DNA from: Clostridiales bacterium
GTDB lineage: Bacteria > Bacillota > Clostridia > Peptostreptococcales > NVVX01
Direction: 5' to 3'
Length of the DNA stretch: 33,426 nt
Assembly: GCA_021129775.1 (NCBI GenBank)
Contig: JAJOKP010000160.1
Coordinates: 1 to 33,426 of the forward strand
Positions 14,563 to 23,259 of this stretch are shown piece by piece. The notes under the pieces are model-generated. The model did no database searches. It saw nothing but the letters and a program-made list of their open reading frames with translations, and had not been told where the DNA came from. The translations under genes were made by a program, and so were the position numbers. How positions within the stretch are numbered: position 1 is the first letter of the stretch; each line of letters begins with the position of its first letter.

Positions 14563-15522
14563 GTGAGTAAAGAATTATACATCCAATTTTATAGAACGAT
14601 GTACAAGATTAGAATTTTTGAAAAGCGCATTGAAGAATTTTCATTAAAAGCTGAGATTCCTGGATTTGTACATTTGTATATCGGAGAGGAAGCTATTGCC
14701 ACTGGTGTATGTGCTAATTTGACTCATGCCGATTATATACAGAGCACGCATAGAGGTCATGGACATACAATTGCAAAAGGGGCACAAGTGGATAGAATGA
14801 TGGCTGAGCTATTTGGGAAAAGCACTGGATATTGCAAAGGCAAAGGTGGATCAATGCATATTGCAGATTTTAGTGTGGGCATGCTTGGTGCAAATGGAGT
14901 TGTAGGAGGCGGATATACTTTAGCGGCAGGAGCTGCGCTTGCAGAAAAAATCAGAAAAACAAACAATGTTTCAGTTGTTTTCTTTGGTGATGGCGCATCT
15001 AATAGAGGGACTTTTCACGAGGCGTTAAATATGGCTGCAGTTTGGAAGTTACCTGTGGTATTTATTTGTGAAAACAACGAATGGGCTTCTACCACACCGT
15101 ATTTGGATGTAACTTCAGTACAGGATATTTCTGTTCGTGCTGTTTCTTATAGTATTCCTGGTGTTATCGTTGATGGTAACGATGTCATGAAAGTTTACGA
15201 AGAATCAGGGAAAGCAATAGAAAGAGCAAGAAAAGGTGAAGGACCAAGTATTGTTGAAATGAAAACATATAGGATAAAAGGTCATTATGTTGGTGATCCA
15301 GAAATGTATAGAACAAAGGAAGAAGTAGAAAAAAGATTTGACGCTAATGATCCAATAAAAAGATTTAAAGACAAAATAATATCAGAAGGTGTCTTAAGTG
15401 AAAACGATTTCAAGGAAATTCAAGAAAAAGTAATTAACGAAATTGACGAAGCTGTGCAATTTGCGCTTGATAGTCCATACCCTGAGGTGGAAGAACTATA
15501 CAATGATTTGTATATAGATTAG
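14563..15522 (+). CDS. acoA: Thiamine-dependent 2-oxoacid/acetoin dehydrogenase E1 alpha
   Basis: Alpha subunit of the E1 heterotetramer that decarboxylates or cleaves the substrate on thiamine diphosphate. The TPP motif starts GDGASN at about residue 142 and closes with ENNEW near 170; STHRGHGHTIAKG and GKGGSMHIAD are the substrate-side blocks typical of AcoA-like E1 alpha proteins. 319 aa fits. The frame is open from a GTG at 14554, but that codon overlaps the ribosome site (GAGGAGG, 14548-14554); the GTG at 14563 is eight bases after it and is chosen. First gene behind the sigma-54 promoter. The acetoin assignment follows the regulator and subunit type; the inserted TRAP transporter makes another substrate possible. 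Confidence 0.92.
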   Translation: MSKELYIQFYRTMYKIRIFEKRIEEFSLKAEIPGFVHLYIGEEAIATGVCANLTHADYIQSTHRGHGHTIAKGAQVDRMMAELFGKSTGYCKGKGGSMHIADFSVGMLGANGVVGGGYTLAAGAALAEKIRKTNNVSVVFFGDGASNRGTFHEALNMAAVWKLPVVFICENNEWASTTPYLDVTSVQDISVRAVSYSIPGVIVDGNDVMKVYEESGKAIERARKGEGPSIVEMKTYRIKGHYVGDPEMYRTKEEVEKRFDANDPIKRFKDKIISEGVLSENDFKEIQEKVINEIDEAVQFALDSPYPEVEELYNDLYID

Positions 15523-15533
15523 GAGGTGAAAGC

Positions 15534-16511
15534 ATGAGAGAAATTACGTTTTCAGAAGCAACTTTAGAAGCAATGAAAGAAGAAATGGAAAGAGATGATA
15601 CTATATTTGTTATGGGCGAAGATATTGTTCGTCAAGGTGGAATTTTTGGTCAGTTTAAGGGGCTTCCAGATAGTTTTGGGATTGAAAGGGTAATAGATAC
15701 ACCAATATCAGAAACTGCGATTGTTGGAGCCGCAATTGGCGCTGCCTTGGTTGGAATGAGACCTGTAGCTGACATGCATTTCGCCGATTTTATGGGCGTT
15801 TGTATGGACGAAATTGTTAACCAAATGGCAAAAATTAGGTATATGTTTGGTGGACAGGCTAGAGTACCAATGGTTATACGCGCTCCAGATGGCTTAATCC
15901 GCTCTGCTGCAGCTCAACATTCACAAAGTATTGAAGCGTGGTTTAATAATATTCCTGGGCTCAAAGTTGTTACTCCGTCAAACCCTGCAGATGCAAAAGG
16001 TTTGTTGAAAGCTGCAATACGTAGTGATGATCCAATCATTTACTTTGAGAATAAAGACTTATTTAGGCAAACAGGAGAAGTTCCAGAAGATGAAGAACTA
16101 TTAGTAGACATTGGAAAAGCTAAGGTTGTAAAAGAAGGAACTGATGTTACCATTGTATCTTATTCGATTATGATGCAAAAGGCATTAGAGGCTGCGCAAA
16201 TTCTTGAGTCGGAAGGATATAGTGTTGAAGTTATAGATTTAATTACTTTATCACCATTTGATGAAGAAACTGTTCTTGAATCAGTAAAGAAGACACATCG
16301 ACTACTGATTGTACATGAAGCAGTAAAAATTGGTGGTCTTGGTGGAGAAGTGGCTGCGGTAGTGGCAGAAAAAGCGCTTGATTATCTTGATGCGCCAATA
16401 ATTAGAATTGGTGCTAAATTTACTCCGGTACCATTTAGCCCAGTCTTAGAGGAGGCTTATAGACCCAAAACTGAAGATATAGTTGAGGGTGTAGAAGGAA
16501 TGTTTAAATAG
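15534..16511 (+). CDS. acoB: Thiamine-dependent 2-oxoacid/acetoin dehydrogenase E1 beta
   Basis: Beta subunit of the E1 component, 325 aa. Conserved blocks include MGEDIVRQGGIFGQFKGL, DTPISETAIVGAAIG, RYMFGGQARVPMVIR and AAQHSQSIEAWFNNIPGLKV, with the His of QHSQ expected at the active site. C-terminal transketolase domain HEAVKIGGLGGEVAA. It follows acoA after 11 bases with AGGAGGTG at the junction, so the two are co-translated in step. After it, instead of the usual E2, comes a TRAP transporter. Confidence 0.93.
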   Translation: MREITFSEATLEAMKEEMERDDTIFVMGEDIVRQGGIFGQFKGLPDSFGIERVIDTPISETAIVGAAIGAALVGMRPVADMHFADFMGVCMDEIVNQMAKIRYMFGGQARVPMVIRAPDGLIRSAAAQHSQSIEAWFNNIPGLKVVTPSNPADAKGLLKAAIRSDDPIIYFENKDLFRQTGEVPEDEELLVDIGKAKVVKEGTDVTIVSYSIMMQKALEAAQILESEGYSVEVIDLITLSPFDEETVLESVKKTHRLLIVHEAVKIGGLGGEVAAVVAEKALDYLDAPIIRIGAKFTPVPFSPVLEEAYRPKTEDIVEGVEGMFK

Positions 16512-16572
16512 TAGCTACAAAAACATGTGTGTGTTTTTTGATAAGCTAAAAATTAAAGAGGAGGATTTTAAA

Positions 16573-17637
16573 ATGAAAAACAGATTAGCATTGTTATTAG
16601 CTTTAGTCATGGTATTATCTTTGTTTGCAATAGGTTGTGCCCCTAAAGATGAGCCGACACCAGATCCAACTCCAGCTACTGAAACTGGGGATGCAGAGCC
16701 TGCTTTTGAGTTTCCATCGATGAAACTTAATATGAGTGTTTCTACATCAGATATATCATCTTGGTACAAAGGTGCAGTAAAGTTTAGCGAACTTGTTAGC
16801 GAAAAAACTGACGGGAAAGTTAAAATTACAGTTTTTCCAAACGAACAATTATCAGGTGGAAGTCAGACAAAAGGGATTGAGCAGTTACAATCAGGTGTTA
16901 CTGACTTATCTTATCACTCAACGATTATTTATTCAATTCTAGATCCACAATTTGGCGTTGTTTCTCTACCATGGTTGTTACCGAATGAAGAAGTAGTTGA
17001 TAGAGCGTTAGCTGGTGAAGCTGGTGATATGATCAATGCAATTTTGTTGGAAAACAATATTAAATCTTTAGGTTTTGGTGAAAATGGATTTAGACAAATT
17101 ACTAATAACAGGCGTGAAATCAGAACACCTGCAGATATGAAAGGCATGAAAATTAGAGTTCCAGGAATCAAAATGTATATAGACTTATTTAAGGAACTAG
17201 GGGCAGACCCAACCGCTATGAACTTTGCTGAAGTGTTTACATCATTACAACAAGATGTTATTGATGGGCAGGAAAACCCACTTCCAATCATCACTTCAAG
17301 TAAATTGTATGAAGTTCAAAAATATATATCGCTTTGGAATTACTCTTATGACCCAATTATTTTAGGAGTGAATTTAGATTTGTTCAACGATATGTCTCCA
17401 GAACTGCAACAAGTTTTCCAGGATGCTGCACAGGAAGCAAATGCATATCAAATTCAATTAAATAGAGAAGAGGGAGCAGCAGCTATTGAGTTTTTGAAAG
17501 CTCAAGGAATGATAGTTACTGTTTTAAGTGATGAAGAAATAGCCGCTTTCCAAGATAAAATGGGTCCAATTTATGATAAATACGAAGAAATTGTTGGTAA
17601 AGAGTTACTTGAAGCATTTAGGAGAGCTTCAAAATAG
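16573..17637 (+). CDS. dctP: DctP-family TRAP solute-binding lipoprotein
   Basis: Extracytoplasmic carboxylate receptor of a tripartite TRAP system. The lipobox ends AIGC at residue 20 and is followed by a Pro/Thr/Glu linker. The DctP core includes GAVKFSELVSEKTDGKVKI near 57, MKGMKIRVPG near 190 with the Arg that usually pairs with the ligand carboxylate, and QDVIDGQENPLP near 230. 354 aa. Start ATG 16573 with AGAGGAGG upstream; an earlier in-frame ATG at 16525 is rejected because the signal peptide begins at 16573. It lies 61 bases after acoB, so it is probably in the same transcript. Ligand unknown, perhaps a 2-oxo or hydroxy acid given the neighbours. Confidence 0.93.
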   Translation: MKNRLALLLALVMVLSLFAIGCAPKDEPTPDPTPATETGDAEPAFEFPSMKLNMSVSTSDISSWYKGAVKFSELVSEKTDGKVKITVFPNEQLSGGSQTKGIEQLQSGVTDLSYHSTIIYSILDPQFGVVSLPWLLPNEEVVDRALAGEAGDMINAILLENNIKSLGFGENGFRQITNNRREIRTPADMKGMKIRVPGIKMYIDLFKELGADPTAMNFAEVFTSLQQDVIDGQENPLPIITSSKLYEVQKYISLWNYSYDPIILGVNLDLFNDMSPELQQVFQDAAQEANAYQIQLNREEGAAAIEFLKAQGMIVTVLSDEEIAAFQDKMGPIYDKYEEIVGKELLEAFRRASK

Positions 17638-17667
17638 TTTTAAAAATGTATAGTAGTTAAATTGATG

Positions 17668-17693
17668 TGCGATGTGCTTAAGGGCACATCGCA
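17668..17693 (+). promoter_or_regulatory. Intercistronic stem-loop between dctP and dctQ
   Basis: TGCGATGTGC pairs perfectly with GCACATCGCA over a 6-base loop, with no T run behind it. It would protect the receptor mRNA 3' end and set receptor above permease, echoing the inverted repeat in the TAXI system at 1211-1302. Confidence 0.75.
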
Positions 17694-17712
17694 ACTTATA
17701 GGTGGTGACCGA

Positions 17713-18189
17713 ATGATTAAACTATATGACAATTTAGAAAAAGTATTTAAATGGATATTAGTAATAAGCCTCTCAATTATGGCTATTATTAATTTTTCAA
17801 ATGTAGTATCCAGGTATATTTTGCATGCTTCGCTTGCGTTCACAGAAGAAATAACAACGAACTTATTTGTCTTTAATACGTTCATTGCTGCTTCGATTGG
17901 CGCTCGACATGGAGCACATTTGGGTCTCTCTATTATTTCAGATAGAGTTTCTGCAAAGATTAGAAAGCCTATGTTAGTTAGTGTGAATATAATTGCGTCG
18001 TTATTTTTTGTAGTTTTGATCTACTTTGGCTCTAGCATGGTAAAATCTCAATTTAGATTTGGTCAAACAACTGCTGCGTTAGGATTGCCAGCATGGTGGT
18101 TTGCAATGGCAATTCCGGTAGGATCTTTATTTATCGTGTTGAGTTTCCTTGCAGCTGGATTTGAGATTTTGACAAAGGAGGAATCTTAA
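17713..18189 (+). CDS. dctQ: TRAP transporter small permease DctQ
   Basis: Small membrane subunit with four hydrophobic segments, 158 aa. The ATG at 17713 has GGTGG upstream and gives a normal DctQ N-terminus (MIKLYDNLEKVFKWILVISL); the frame is open further upstream, but that part would lie in the intercistronic stem-loop. Blocks FTEEITTNLFVFNTFIAASI and the GLPAWW near the C-terminal segment are characteristic. The stop codon TAATG shares its last base with the next ATG, indicating translational coupling to dctM. Confidence 0.92.
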   Translation: MIKLYDNLEKVFKWILVISLSIMAIINFSNVVSRYILHASLAFTEEITTNLFVFNTFIAASIGARHGAHLGLSIISDRVSAKIRKPMLVSVNIIASLFFVVLIYFGSSMVKSQFRFGQTTAALGLPAWWFAMAIPVGSLFIVLSFLAAGFEILTKEES

Positions 18190-19472
18190 TGGATATAGTC
18201 GGAATTACACTATTTCTACTGTTTTTCGTATTATTATTGCTGAACATTCCTATTGCAGCTTCGTTGGGGTTGGCTTCAGTAATAACATTATTTGTTTTTG
18301 ATTTGCCATTAAAAATTTCTTCTTTTATAATGTATGCTTCTATAGCAAAATTTACACTTTTGGCTATACCATTTTTTATTCTTGCCGGAATGATTATGGA
18401 GAAGGCAGGTATATCCAGACGACTAATTGATTTTGCTAACAAATCTATTGGGCATATTAGAGGCGGACTTGCAATAGTTTCAGTTTTAACGTCTTCATTT
18501 TTTGCGGCAATTTCAGGTTCTGGTCCTGCTACAGTTGCGGCATTAGGGACTATTCTAATTCCTGCTATGGATGAAGAAGGGTATGATAAGGGAATGTCGT
18601 CCGCTTTACTAGCTTCTGCAGGAGCAATTGGAATTATTATACCACCAAGTATTGCATTTGTTGTATACGGTGTTGTTGCTCAAGTTTCGATAGGCAAGCT
18701 ATTTATTGCAGGTATTATTCCTGGGTTGCTATTTGGGCTATCCTTAATTGTTGTAAGCTTAATTGTCTCAAGAAAATATACTTTTAGAAAACGTAAAATC
18801 GCTACTCCTAAGGAATTATTTGAGTCGTTCAAAGATGCATTTTGGGGTCTTTTAACACCATTTATTGTATTGGGAGGTATTTACGGCGGGGTCTTTACAC
18901 CAACAGAAGCTGCAGGAGTTGCAGTTTTCTACGGCATTTTTGTAGGCTTTGTTATTTACAGAGAACTAAAACTTAAAGATTTATTTGATCTTTTGGTTAA
19001 ATCTTCAATCAGTTCTGCAGTCGTTATGATGATTGTTGCTTCTGCATCTTTATTCGCATGGATTATTACAACACAAGGAATAGCCGCAAATATTGCAGCA
19101 GCAATGATTGATTTTACATCAAATAAGATATTGATTTTACTGATGATAAATTTTATTCTGTTGATTGCTGGAATGTTCATAGATGCAATAAGTGCATTTT
19201 ATATTTTGCTTCCTATTTTTATTCCAATATTAAATACAATTGGAGTTGACTTAACGTTGTTTGGAGTAATAATGACTGTTAATTTAGCAATCGGTCAAGT
19301 GACACCGCCTGTTGGAGTTAATTTATATGTAGCTTGCAATATTGCAGATATAGACCTTGCTAGAATATCAAGATCAGTCCTACCGTTTTTAGTTGCATCA
19401 ATTATTGCCTTGTTAATTATAACTTATATTCCAGCTGTATCACTTTGGTTGCCAGAATTGTTGGGGATGTAA
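18189..19472 (+). CDS. dctM: TRAP transporter large permease DctM
   Basis: Channel subunit of the TRAP carboxylate importer, 427 aa, with about twelve hydrophobic segments. Typical blocks are FFAAISGSGPATVAALG (about 102-118), IIIPPSIAFVVYG (about 153) and MTVNLAIGQVTPPVGVNLYV (about 360). GGAGG lies just before the ATG inside dctQ. With DctP and DctQ it makes a complete transporter inside the dehydrogenase operon. Confidence 0.95.
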   Translation: MDIVGITLFLLFFVLLLLNIPIAASLGLASVITLFVFDLPLKISSFIMYASIAKFTLLAIPFFILAGMIMEKAGISRRLIDFANKSIGHIRGGLAIVSVLTSSFFAAISGSGPATVAALGTILIPAMDEEGYDKGMSSALLASAGAIGIIIPPSIAFVVYGVVAQVSIGKLFIAGIIPGLLFGLSLIVVSLIVSRKYTFRKRKIATPKELFESFKDAFWGLLTPFIVLGGIYGGVFTPTEAAGVAVFYGIFVGFVIYRELKLKDLFDLLVKSSISSAVVMMIVASASLFAWIITTQGIAANIAAAMIDFTSNKILILLMINFILLIAGMFIDAISAFYILLPIFIPILNTIGVDLTLFGVIMTVNLAIGQVTPPVGVNLYVACNIADIDLARISRSVLPFLVASIIALLIITYIPAVSLWLPELLGM

Positions 19473-19474
19473 AT

Positions 19475-19951
19475 ATGAAGTACAAACAGACTATAGGAAA
19501 AACAGGGAGAGTAATTATTGCAAGAATTTTGCCAGACGCTGAAATGATAGAAAGTATTCAAGAAATTTGCAAGAAAAATGAAATAGAAACAGCTTATATC
19601 AGTACCTGTATAGGAAGTTTAAAAAAAATTTCCTTTGTATATGCGCTAACAGATCAAAACCGCTTTTATGGAATAAAATATTCAAAAACAGTTGAAATGA
19701 AAGGACCTATTGAGTTCTTAGGTGCGCAAGGTATTATTGCTAAAGACGATGAAGAAAAGTATCAAATACATTTACACGCTCACTTCAGCGACGAATATAT
19801 GAATGTATATGGTGGGCATGTATTAAATAGTGGTAATATTGTTTTAGCTACAATTGATATAGTTATTAACGAAATAATTGACGTGAATATCAAGCGAAAT
19901 TATCATGAAACAAGTGGGTTTCACTTTTTTGAACCTGCTAGCGAGGAGTGA
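19475..19951 (+). CDS. PPC/DUF296 domain protein
   Basis: A 158-aa single-domain protein of the plant-and-prokaryote-conserved (PPC, DUF296) fold. HLHAHFSDEYMNVYGGHV near residue 98 carries the two His plus a third that bind a metal in this family, and GFHFFEP closes the domain. Bacterial members form trimers; some are fused to AT-hooks in plants, but no DNA-binding part is seen here. It starts two bases after the dctM stop and ends six bases before the E2 gene, so it is firmly inside the operon. Role unknown; a small-molecule or regulatory function is possible. Confidence 0.85.
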   Translation: MKYKQTIGKTGRVIIARILPDAEMIESIQEICKKNEIETAYISTCIGSLKKISFVYALTDQNRFYGIKYSKTVEMKGPIEFLGAQGIIAKDDEEKYQIHLHAHFSDEYMNVYGGHVLNSGNIVLATIDIVINEIIDVNIKRNYHETSGFHFFEPASEE

Positions 19952-19957
19952 TTTAAA

Positions 19958-21241
19958 ATGGCAAATATTATGCTGATGCCTAAACTGGGTCTTACTATGA
20001 CTGAAGGTAGAATTGGAGAATGGCTAAAAAAAGAAGGCGAAAAAGTAGTTTTAGAAGAGCCATTATTACAAGTTGAAACTGACAAAATTGCAAATATAGT
20101 TAATTCAACATTTGAAGGAACATTGCTTAAAATTCTTGTTCCTAGAGGAGATAAGCAAGAAGTAAAAGGTGAAATTTGCATTATTGGAGAATCTGGAGAA
20201 GATATTTCTAGTCTCTTAGGAAAAGGTATAAGTGAAGACGAAAATGCGGTTGAAAGAAAAATTGAAGTTAAGGAAGTTAAAAGAGAAAATCTTGATGGTG
20301 GTATTGTGTTGGCGTCACCATTGGCAAAAAGAAGAGCGAGAGAAAAGGATTTCGAATTAGCTCAAATAATAGGAACTGGACCAAATGGGCGAATTGTTGA
20401 AAAAGATGTGTTAAATTTTAAATCAGGGCCAAAAGTATCTCCAACAGCTAAGAACATAGCGTCTAAGATTGGTGTGGATATTAGTAAAATAAAGAAGTCA
20501 ACACGAATAATGAAAAAAGACGTTTTAGACGAAGCACAGAAGAATTTGCGTTTAAGTGGAATAAATCCTTGCGAAGAATACATCGAGATGTCGCAAATGA
20601 GGGTGGCAATATCAGAGAGCATGATAAGGAGTTGGCATATATCACCTGCGGTCACCTATGAGTTAAAAGTTGATACAACCATGCTAAAAGCATTTAAAGA
20701 GCAAATTAAAATTAGTTATAAAGTGACTTATACAGATTTGCTTGTAAAGATTGCTTCGCAAGTATTAATCGAATATCCTATTTTGAATTGTGCAATAGAC
20801 GAGAATCGACTAGTCCTAAGGAATTATGTAAATATGGGTATAGCAGTTGCACTTGACGAGGGATTAATCGTGCCAGTTGTTAAACATGCTAATGCAATGG
20901 GGCTTAGAGAGTTGTCGAGTGAAATAAGACTATTAGTAGAAAAAGCTAAAAATAATGAACTTGAGACCGACGATTTGCAAGGTGGAACATTTACAGTTAC
21001 AAACCTTGGAACATACCAAATTGATGCTTTCTCACCAATCATTAATCAACCTGAAGTTGCGATTTTAGGGATTACAACTATTAAAGATACAGTTGTTGCA
21101 AAAGGTGGTCAAGTTGTAATTTTGCCTATGATGAACCTTTGTTTAACCGCAGATCATCGTGCAGTAGACGGCGCTGTTGCAGCCCAGTTTATGGCAAGAT
21201 TAAAAGAAGTCATAGAAAACCCAGCATTGTTGTTATTGTAA
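19958..21241 (+). CDS. acoC: Dihydrolipoamide acyltransferase E2
   Basis: Core of the dehydrogenase complex, moving the acyl group from lipoamide to CoA. Single N-terminal lipoyl domain (about 1-78) with lipoylated Lys43 in ETDKIAN; E3/E1-binding domain (about 112-147, ASPLAKRRAREKD then GTGPNGRIVEKDVL); a basic linker; catalytic domain (about 205-427) with His400 and Asp404 in the HRAVDG active-site motif. 427 aa is a normal E2 with one lipoyl domain. GAGGAG lies upstream of the ATG. Acyl specificity (acetyl or another group) cannot be told from the sequence. Confidence 0.94.
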   Translation: MANIMLMPKLGLTMTEGRIGEWLKKEGEKVVLEEPLLQVETDKIANIVNSTFEGTLLKILVPRGDKQEVKGEICIIGESGEDISSLLGKGISEDENAVERKIEVKEVKRENLDGGIVLASPLAKRRAREKDFELAQIIGTGPNGRIVEKDVLNFKSGPKVSPTAKNIASKIGVDISKIKKSTRIMKKDVLDEAQKNLRLSGINPCEEYIEMSQMRVAISESMIRSWHISPAVTYELKVDTTMLKAFKEQIKISYKVTYTDLLVKIASQVLIEYPILNCAIDENRLVLRNYVNMGIAVALDEGLIVPVVKHANAMGLRELSSEIRLLVEKAKNNELETDDLQGGTFTVTNLGTYQIDAFSPIINQPEVAILGITTIKDTVVAKGGQVVILPMMNLCLTADHRAVDGAVAAQFMARLKEVIENPALLLL

Positions 21242-21365
21242 ATCATGGTTTCTTGGAATAAGTGCAGAGGTTGCATTAAGCTGATCAAAATTAAGTGTTT
21301 ATTATGAGTTTTTGAAAAACGTTCAGCTTATTCTGGGAGGCTACATTAAGTAGTGGAGGTTACCA

Positions 21366-22745
21366 ATGAAAATTGTAGTCTTAGGCGGAGGACCAGGCGG
21401 TTATGTTGCTGCTATACGTGCGGCACAACTTGGTGCAGAAGTTATAATTATAGAAAAAAACAAATTAGGCGGAACCTGTTTAAATGTCGGATGTATTCCT
21501 ACAAAAGTTCTCCTTCATACAGCGGACGTTGTTGAAACACTAAAACATGCTGAAAAGATTGGTGTTCAGGCAGAAAATGTTACAATTAACTGGGAACAGT
21601 TAATGACTAGAAAAACTGAAGTTGTAAACCAACTTGTTGGTGGTGTCGAGGCATTACTTTCATCCAATGGCGTTGAGATAATTAATGGGTTAGGTGTTTT
21701 TGAATCAGAAAAATCGATAAGAGTTACAAAAGGTGATGATCGCGGACGTGTGATTGAATTTGACAATTGTATTTTAGCACTGGGAAGTCAAGCATCTCTT
21801 GTACCTATCCCAGGCATCGAAAATGAAGGCGTTATTATTAGTGACGAAGCGTTATCACTAGCAGAGATTCCGAAAAGATTAGTTATTATTGGTGGTGGTG
21901 TTATTGGATCTGAATTTGCTCAAATATATTCTAGTTTTGGCTCGGATGTAACTATTGTTGAAATGGCAGAATCAATTATTCCATCAATCGACTCTGAAAT
22001 TACTAATTTTGTTAGAGAAAAGTTTATTAGTAAACGAGTTAAAATCTATGAAAAATCTCGCGTTTTAGAAATTAAAAAATCGAAGTCGCTAATAGTTACA
22101 ATACAGCAATTGGATGGCACTTTTGAAATTGAAACAGATAAAATTTTAGTAGCGGTTGGAAGGAAACCAGCTACAGAATTTGTTGGACTTGAAAAAATAG
22201 GAATAAAGACAAATAATGGTATGATTTCGGTAGACTCTCGAATGAGAACGAACAAAAAAGGAATCTATGCAATTGGCGATTGTAATGGTGGAATTATGCT
22301 TGCTCATGTTGCATCAGCTGAGGGTATAGTCGCTGTTGAAACAATCATGAATATGAAACCTCAGATTGATTTTAAGACAATACCATCTGCAGTTTATACT
22401 CAACCTGAGATTGCTTCAGTTGGGCTAAGCGAGCAAGAAGCTCGTGAGAAGGGTTTGAAAGTTAATGTTGGGAAATTTCCTCTCATAGCGAACGGAAAAT
22501 CAATTATTATGATGGAAGAAGGACTTGTTAAAATTGTTGCAGACGTTGACACCAAAGAGATTTTAGGAGTACAGATAGTTGGCCCTAGAGCTACGGATCT
22601 TATCGCCGAGGCAGCAATTGCACTTCGGCTAGAAGCTACAGTAGATGAACTGATTAGTACAATACACGCTCATCCAACCGTTTCTGAAGCAGTAATGGAA
22701 GCTGGACACGGAGTGTTTGATTACCCAATACATTTGATGAAATAA
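21366..22745 (+). CDS. acoL: Dihydrolipoamide dehydrogenase E3
   Basis: FAD enzyme that reoxidises dihydrolipoamide with NAD+. N-terminal FAD motif GGGPGGYVAAIRAAQLG, redox disulfide Cys38-Cys43 in GGTCLNVGCIPTK, NAD-binding GGGVIGSEFAQIYSSFGSDV, second FAD motif IYAIGDCNGG, and the C-terminal active-site HAHPTVSEAVMEA (His436). 459 aa, no fused lipoyl domain. It follows E2 after a 124-base gap with its own GGAGG site; no promoter or terminator is evident in the gap, so it is probably the last gene of the sigma-54 transcript. Confidence 0.95.
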   Translation: MKIVVLGGGPGGYVAAIRAAQLGAEVIIIEKNKLGGTCLNVGCIPTKVLLHTADVVETLKHAEKIGVQAENVTINWEQLMTRKTEVVNQLVGGVEALLSSNGVEIINGLGVFESEKSIRVTKGDDRGRVIEFDNCILALGSQASLVPIPGIENEGVIISDEALSLAEIPKRLVIIGGGVIGSEFAQIYSSFGSDVTIVEMAESIIPSIDSEITNFVREKFISKRVKIYEKSRVLEIKKSKSLIVTIQQLDGTFEIETDKILVAVGRKPATEFVGLEKIGIKTNNGMISVDSRMRTNKKGIYAIGDCNGGIMLAHVASAEGIVAVETIMNMKPQIDFKTIPSAVYTQPEIASVGLSEQEAREKGLKVNVGKFPLIANGKSIIMMEEGLVKIVADVDTKEILGVQIVGPRATDLIAEAAIALRLEATVDELISTIHAHPTVSEAVMEAGHGVFDYPIHLMK

Positions 22746-22813
22746 TTTTTTTCTAGAACAAGGTTTGCTTCTATATGATAGTTGCTCCAGAAAAACTTTA
22801 TCTATTTTGTTTT

Positions 22814-22969
22814 AGAGTTAAGACTCCCAATTATAGATGAAACAACAAAGTGATTCACATGAAATCACAGATTTCAGTTCTCTACTTTTATAAGTGGGAA
22901 CTTCAAATCAGGTGAGGTAGAGTCCCCATCTGACTCCCCGATGTTCAGCGTAGCTGGACGAGTTCACTG
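22814..22969 (+). repeat. Structured repeat, copy 2 (possible IS200/IS605-type end or omega-RNA relic)
   Basis: Same element and orientation as 5857-5958: AGAGTTAAGACTCCCA, AAGTGGGAACTTC, the hairpin ATCAGGTGAGG / CCCCATCTGA, then GATGTTCAGCGTAGC and GACGAGTTCACTG. Here the loop of the first hairpin is enlarged by about 55 bases that hold their own small stem (GTGATT / AATCAC). Similarity with copy 1 stops after TTCACTG. Confidence 0.7.
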
Positions 22970-22998
22970 TCTTAGAGGGATAAGCGACAATTTTGTAA

Positions 22999-23029
22999 GG
23001 GTGCCCCTTGTGGGTACCCTGATTTTTTT
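22999..23029 (+). terminator. Intrinsic terminator-like hairpin
   Basis: GGGTGCCC pairs with GGGTACCC (one G-U pair) across a short loop and is followed by seven T. It follows the structured repeat and precedes the Fur-like promoter at 23081, so it could end acoL transcription or the repeat RNA. Confidence 0.7.
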
Positions 23030-23080
23030 CGTTCCCGAAGGGACAAGTGGACATAGTATAAAAAGAAAAAATTTTTGCCC

Positions 23081-23109
23081 TTGACATGATAACAACTATC
23101 AATTAGATT
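23081..23109 (+). promoter_or_regulatory. Promoter with embedded Fur-like box
   Basis: TTGACA (23081-23086), 17-base spacer, TAGATT (23104-23109). The spacer begins with the palindrome TGATA-ACAAC-TATCA (23087-23101), so a bound repressor would sit directly on the promoter. It faces the broken membrane-protein gene at 23260. Confidence 0.7.
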
Positions 23110-23259
23110 AAAAGTAGTATTACTGCACATTATTTTAACGCTTTATTGTTGCGAACTTTTAAAGTGAAATCTGATATTTTATTGTTTTGGTTATAAAATC
23201 AATAGAAACGGATTAGAATAATGGGTATAAAGGCGAATATGAAGGAGATTGAAAAAACT

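Noticed and set aside
22908-23102. Minus-strand 64-codon frame
   Set aside because: It runs through the structured repeat, terminator hairpin and Fur-like promoter, so it is unlikely to be coding.
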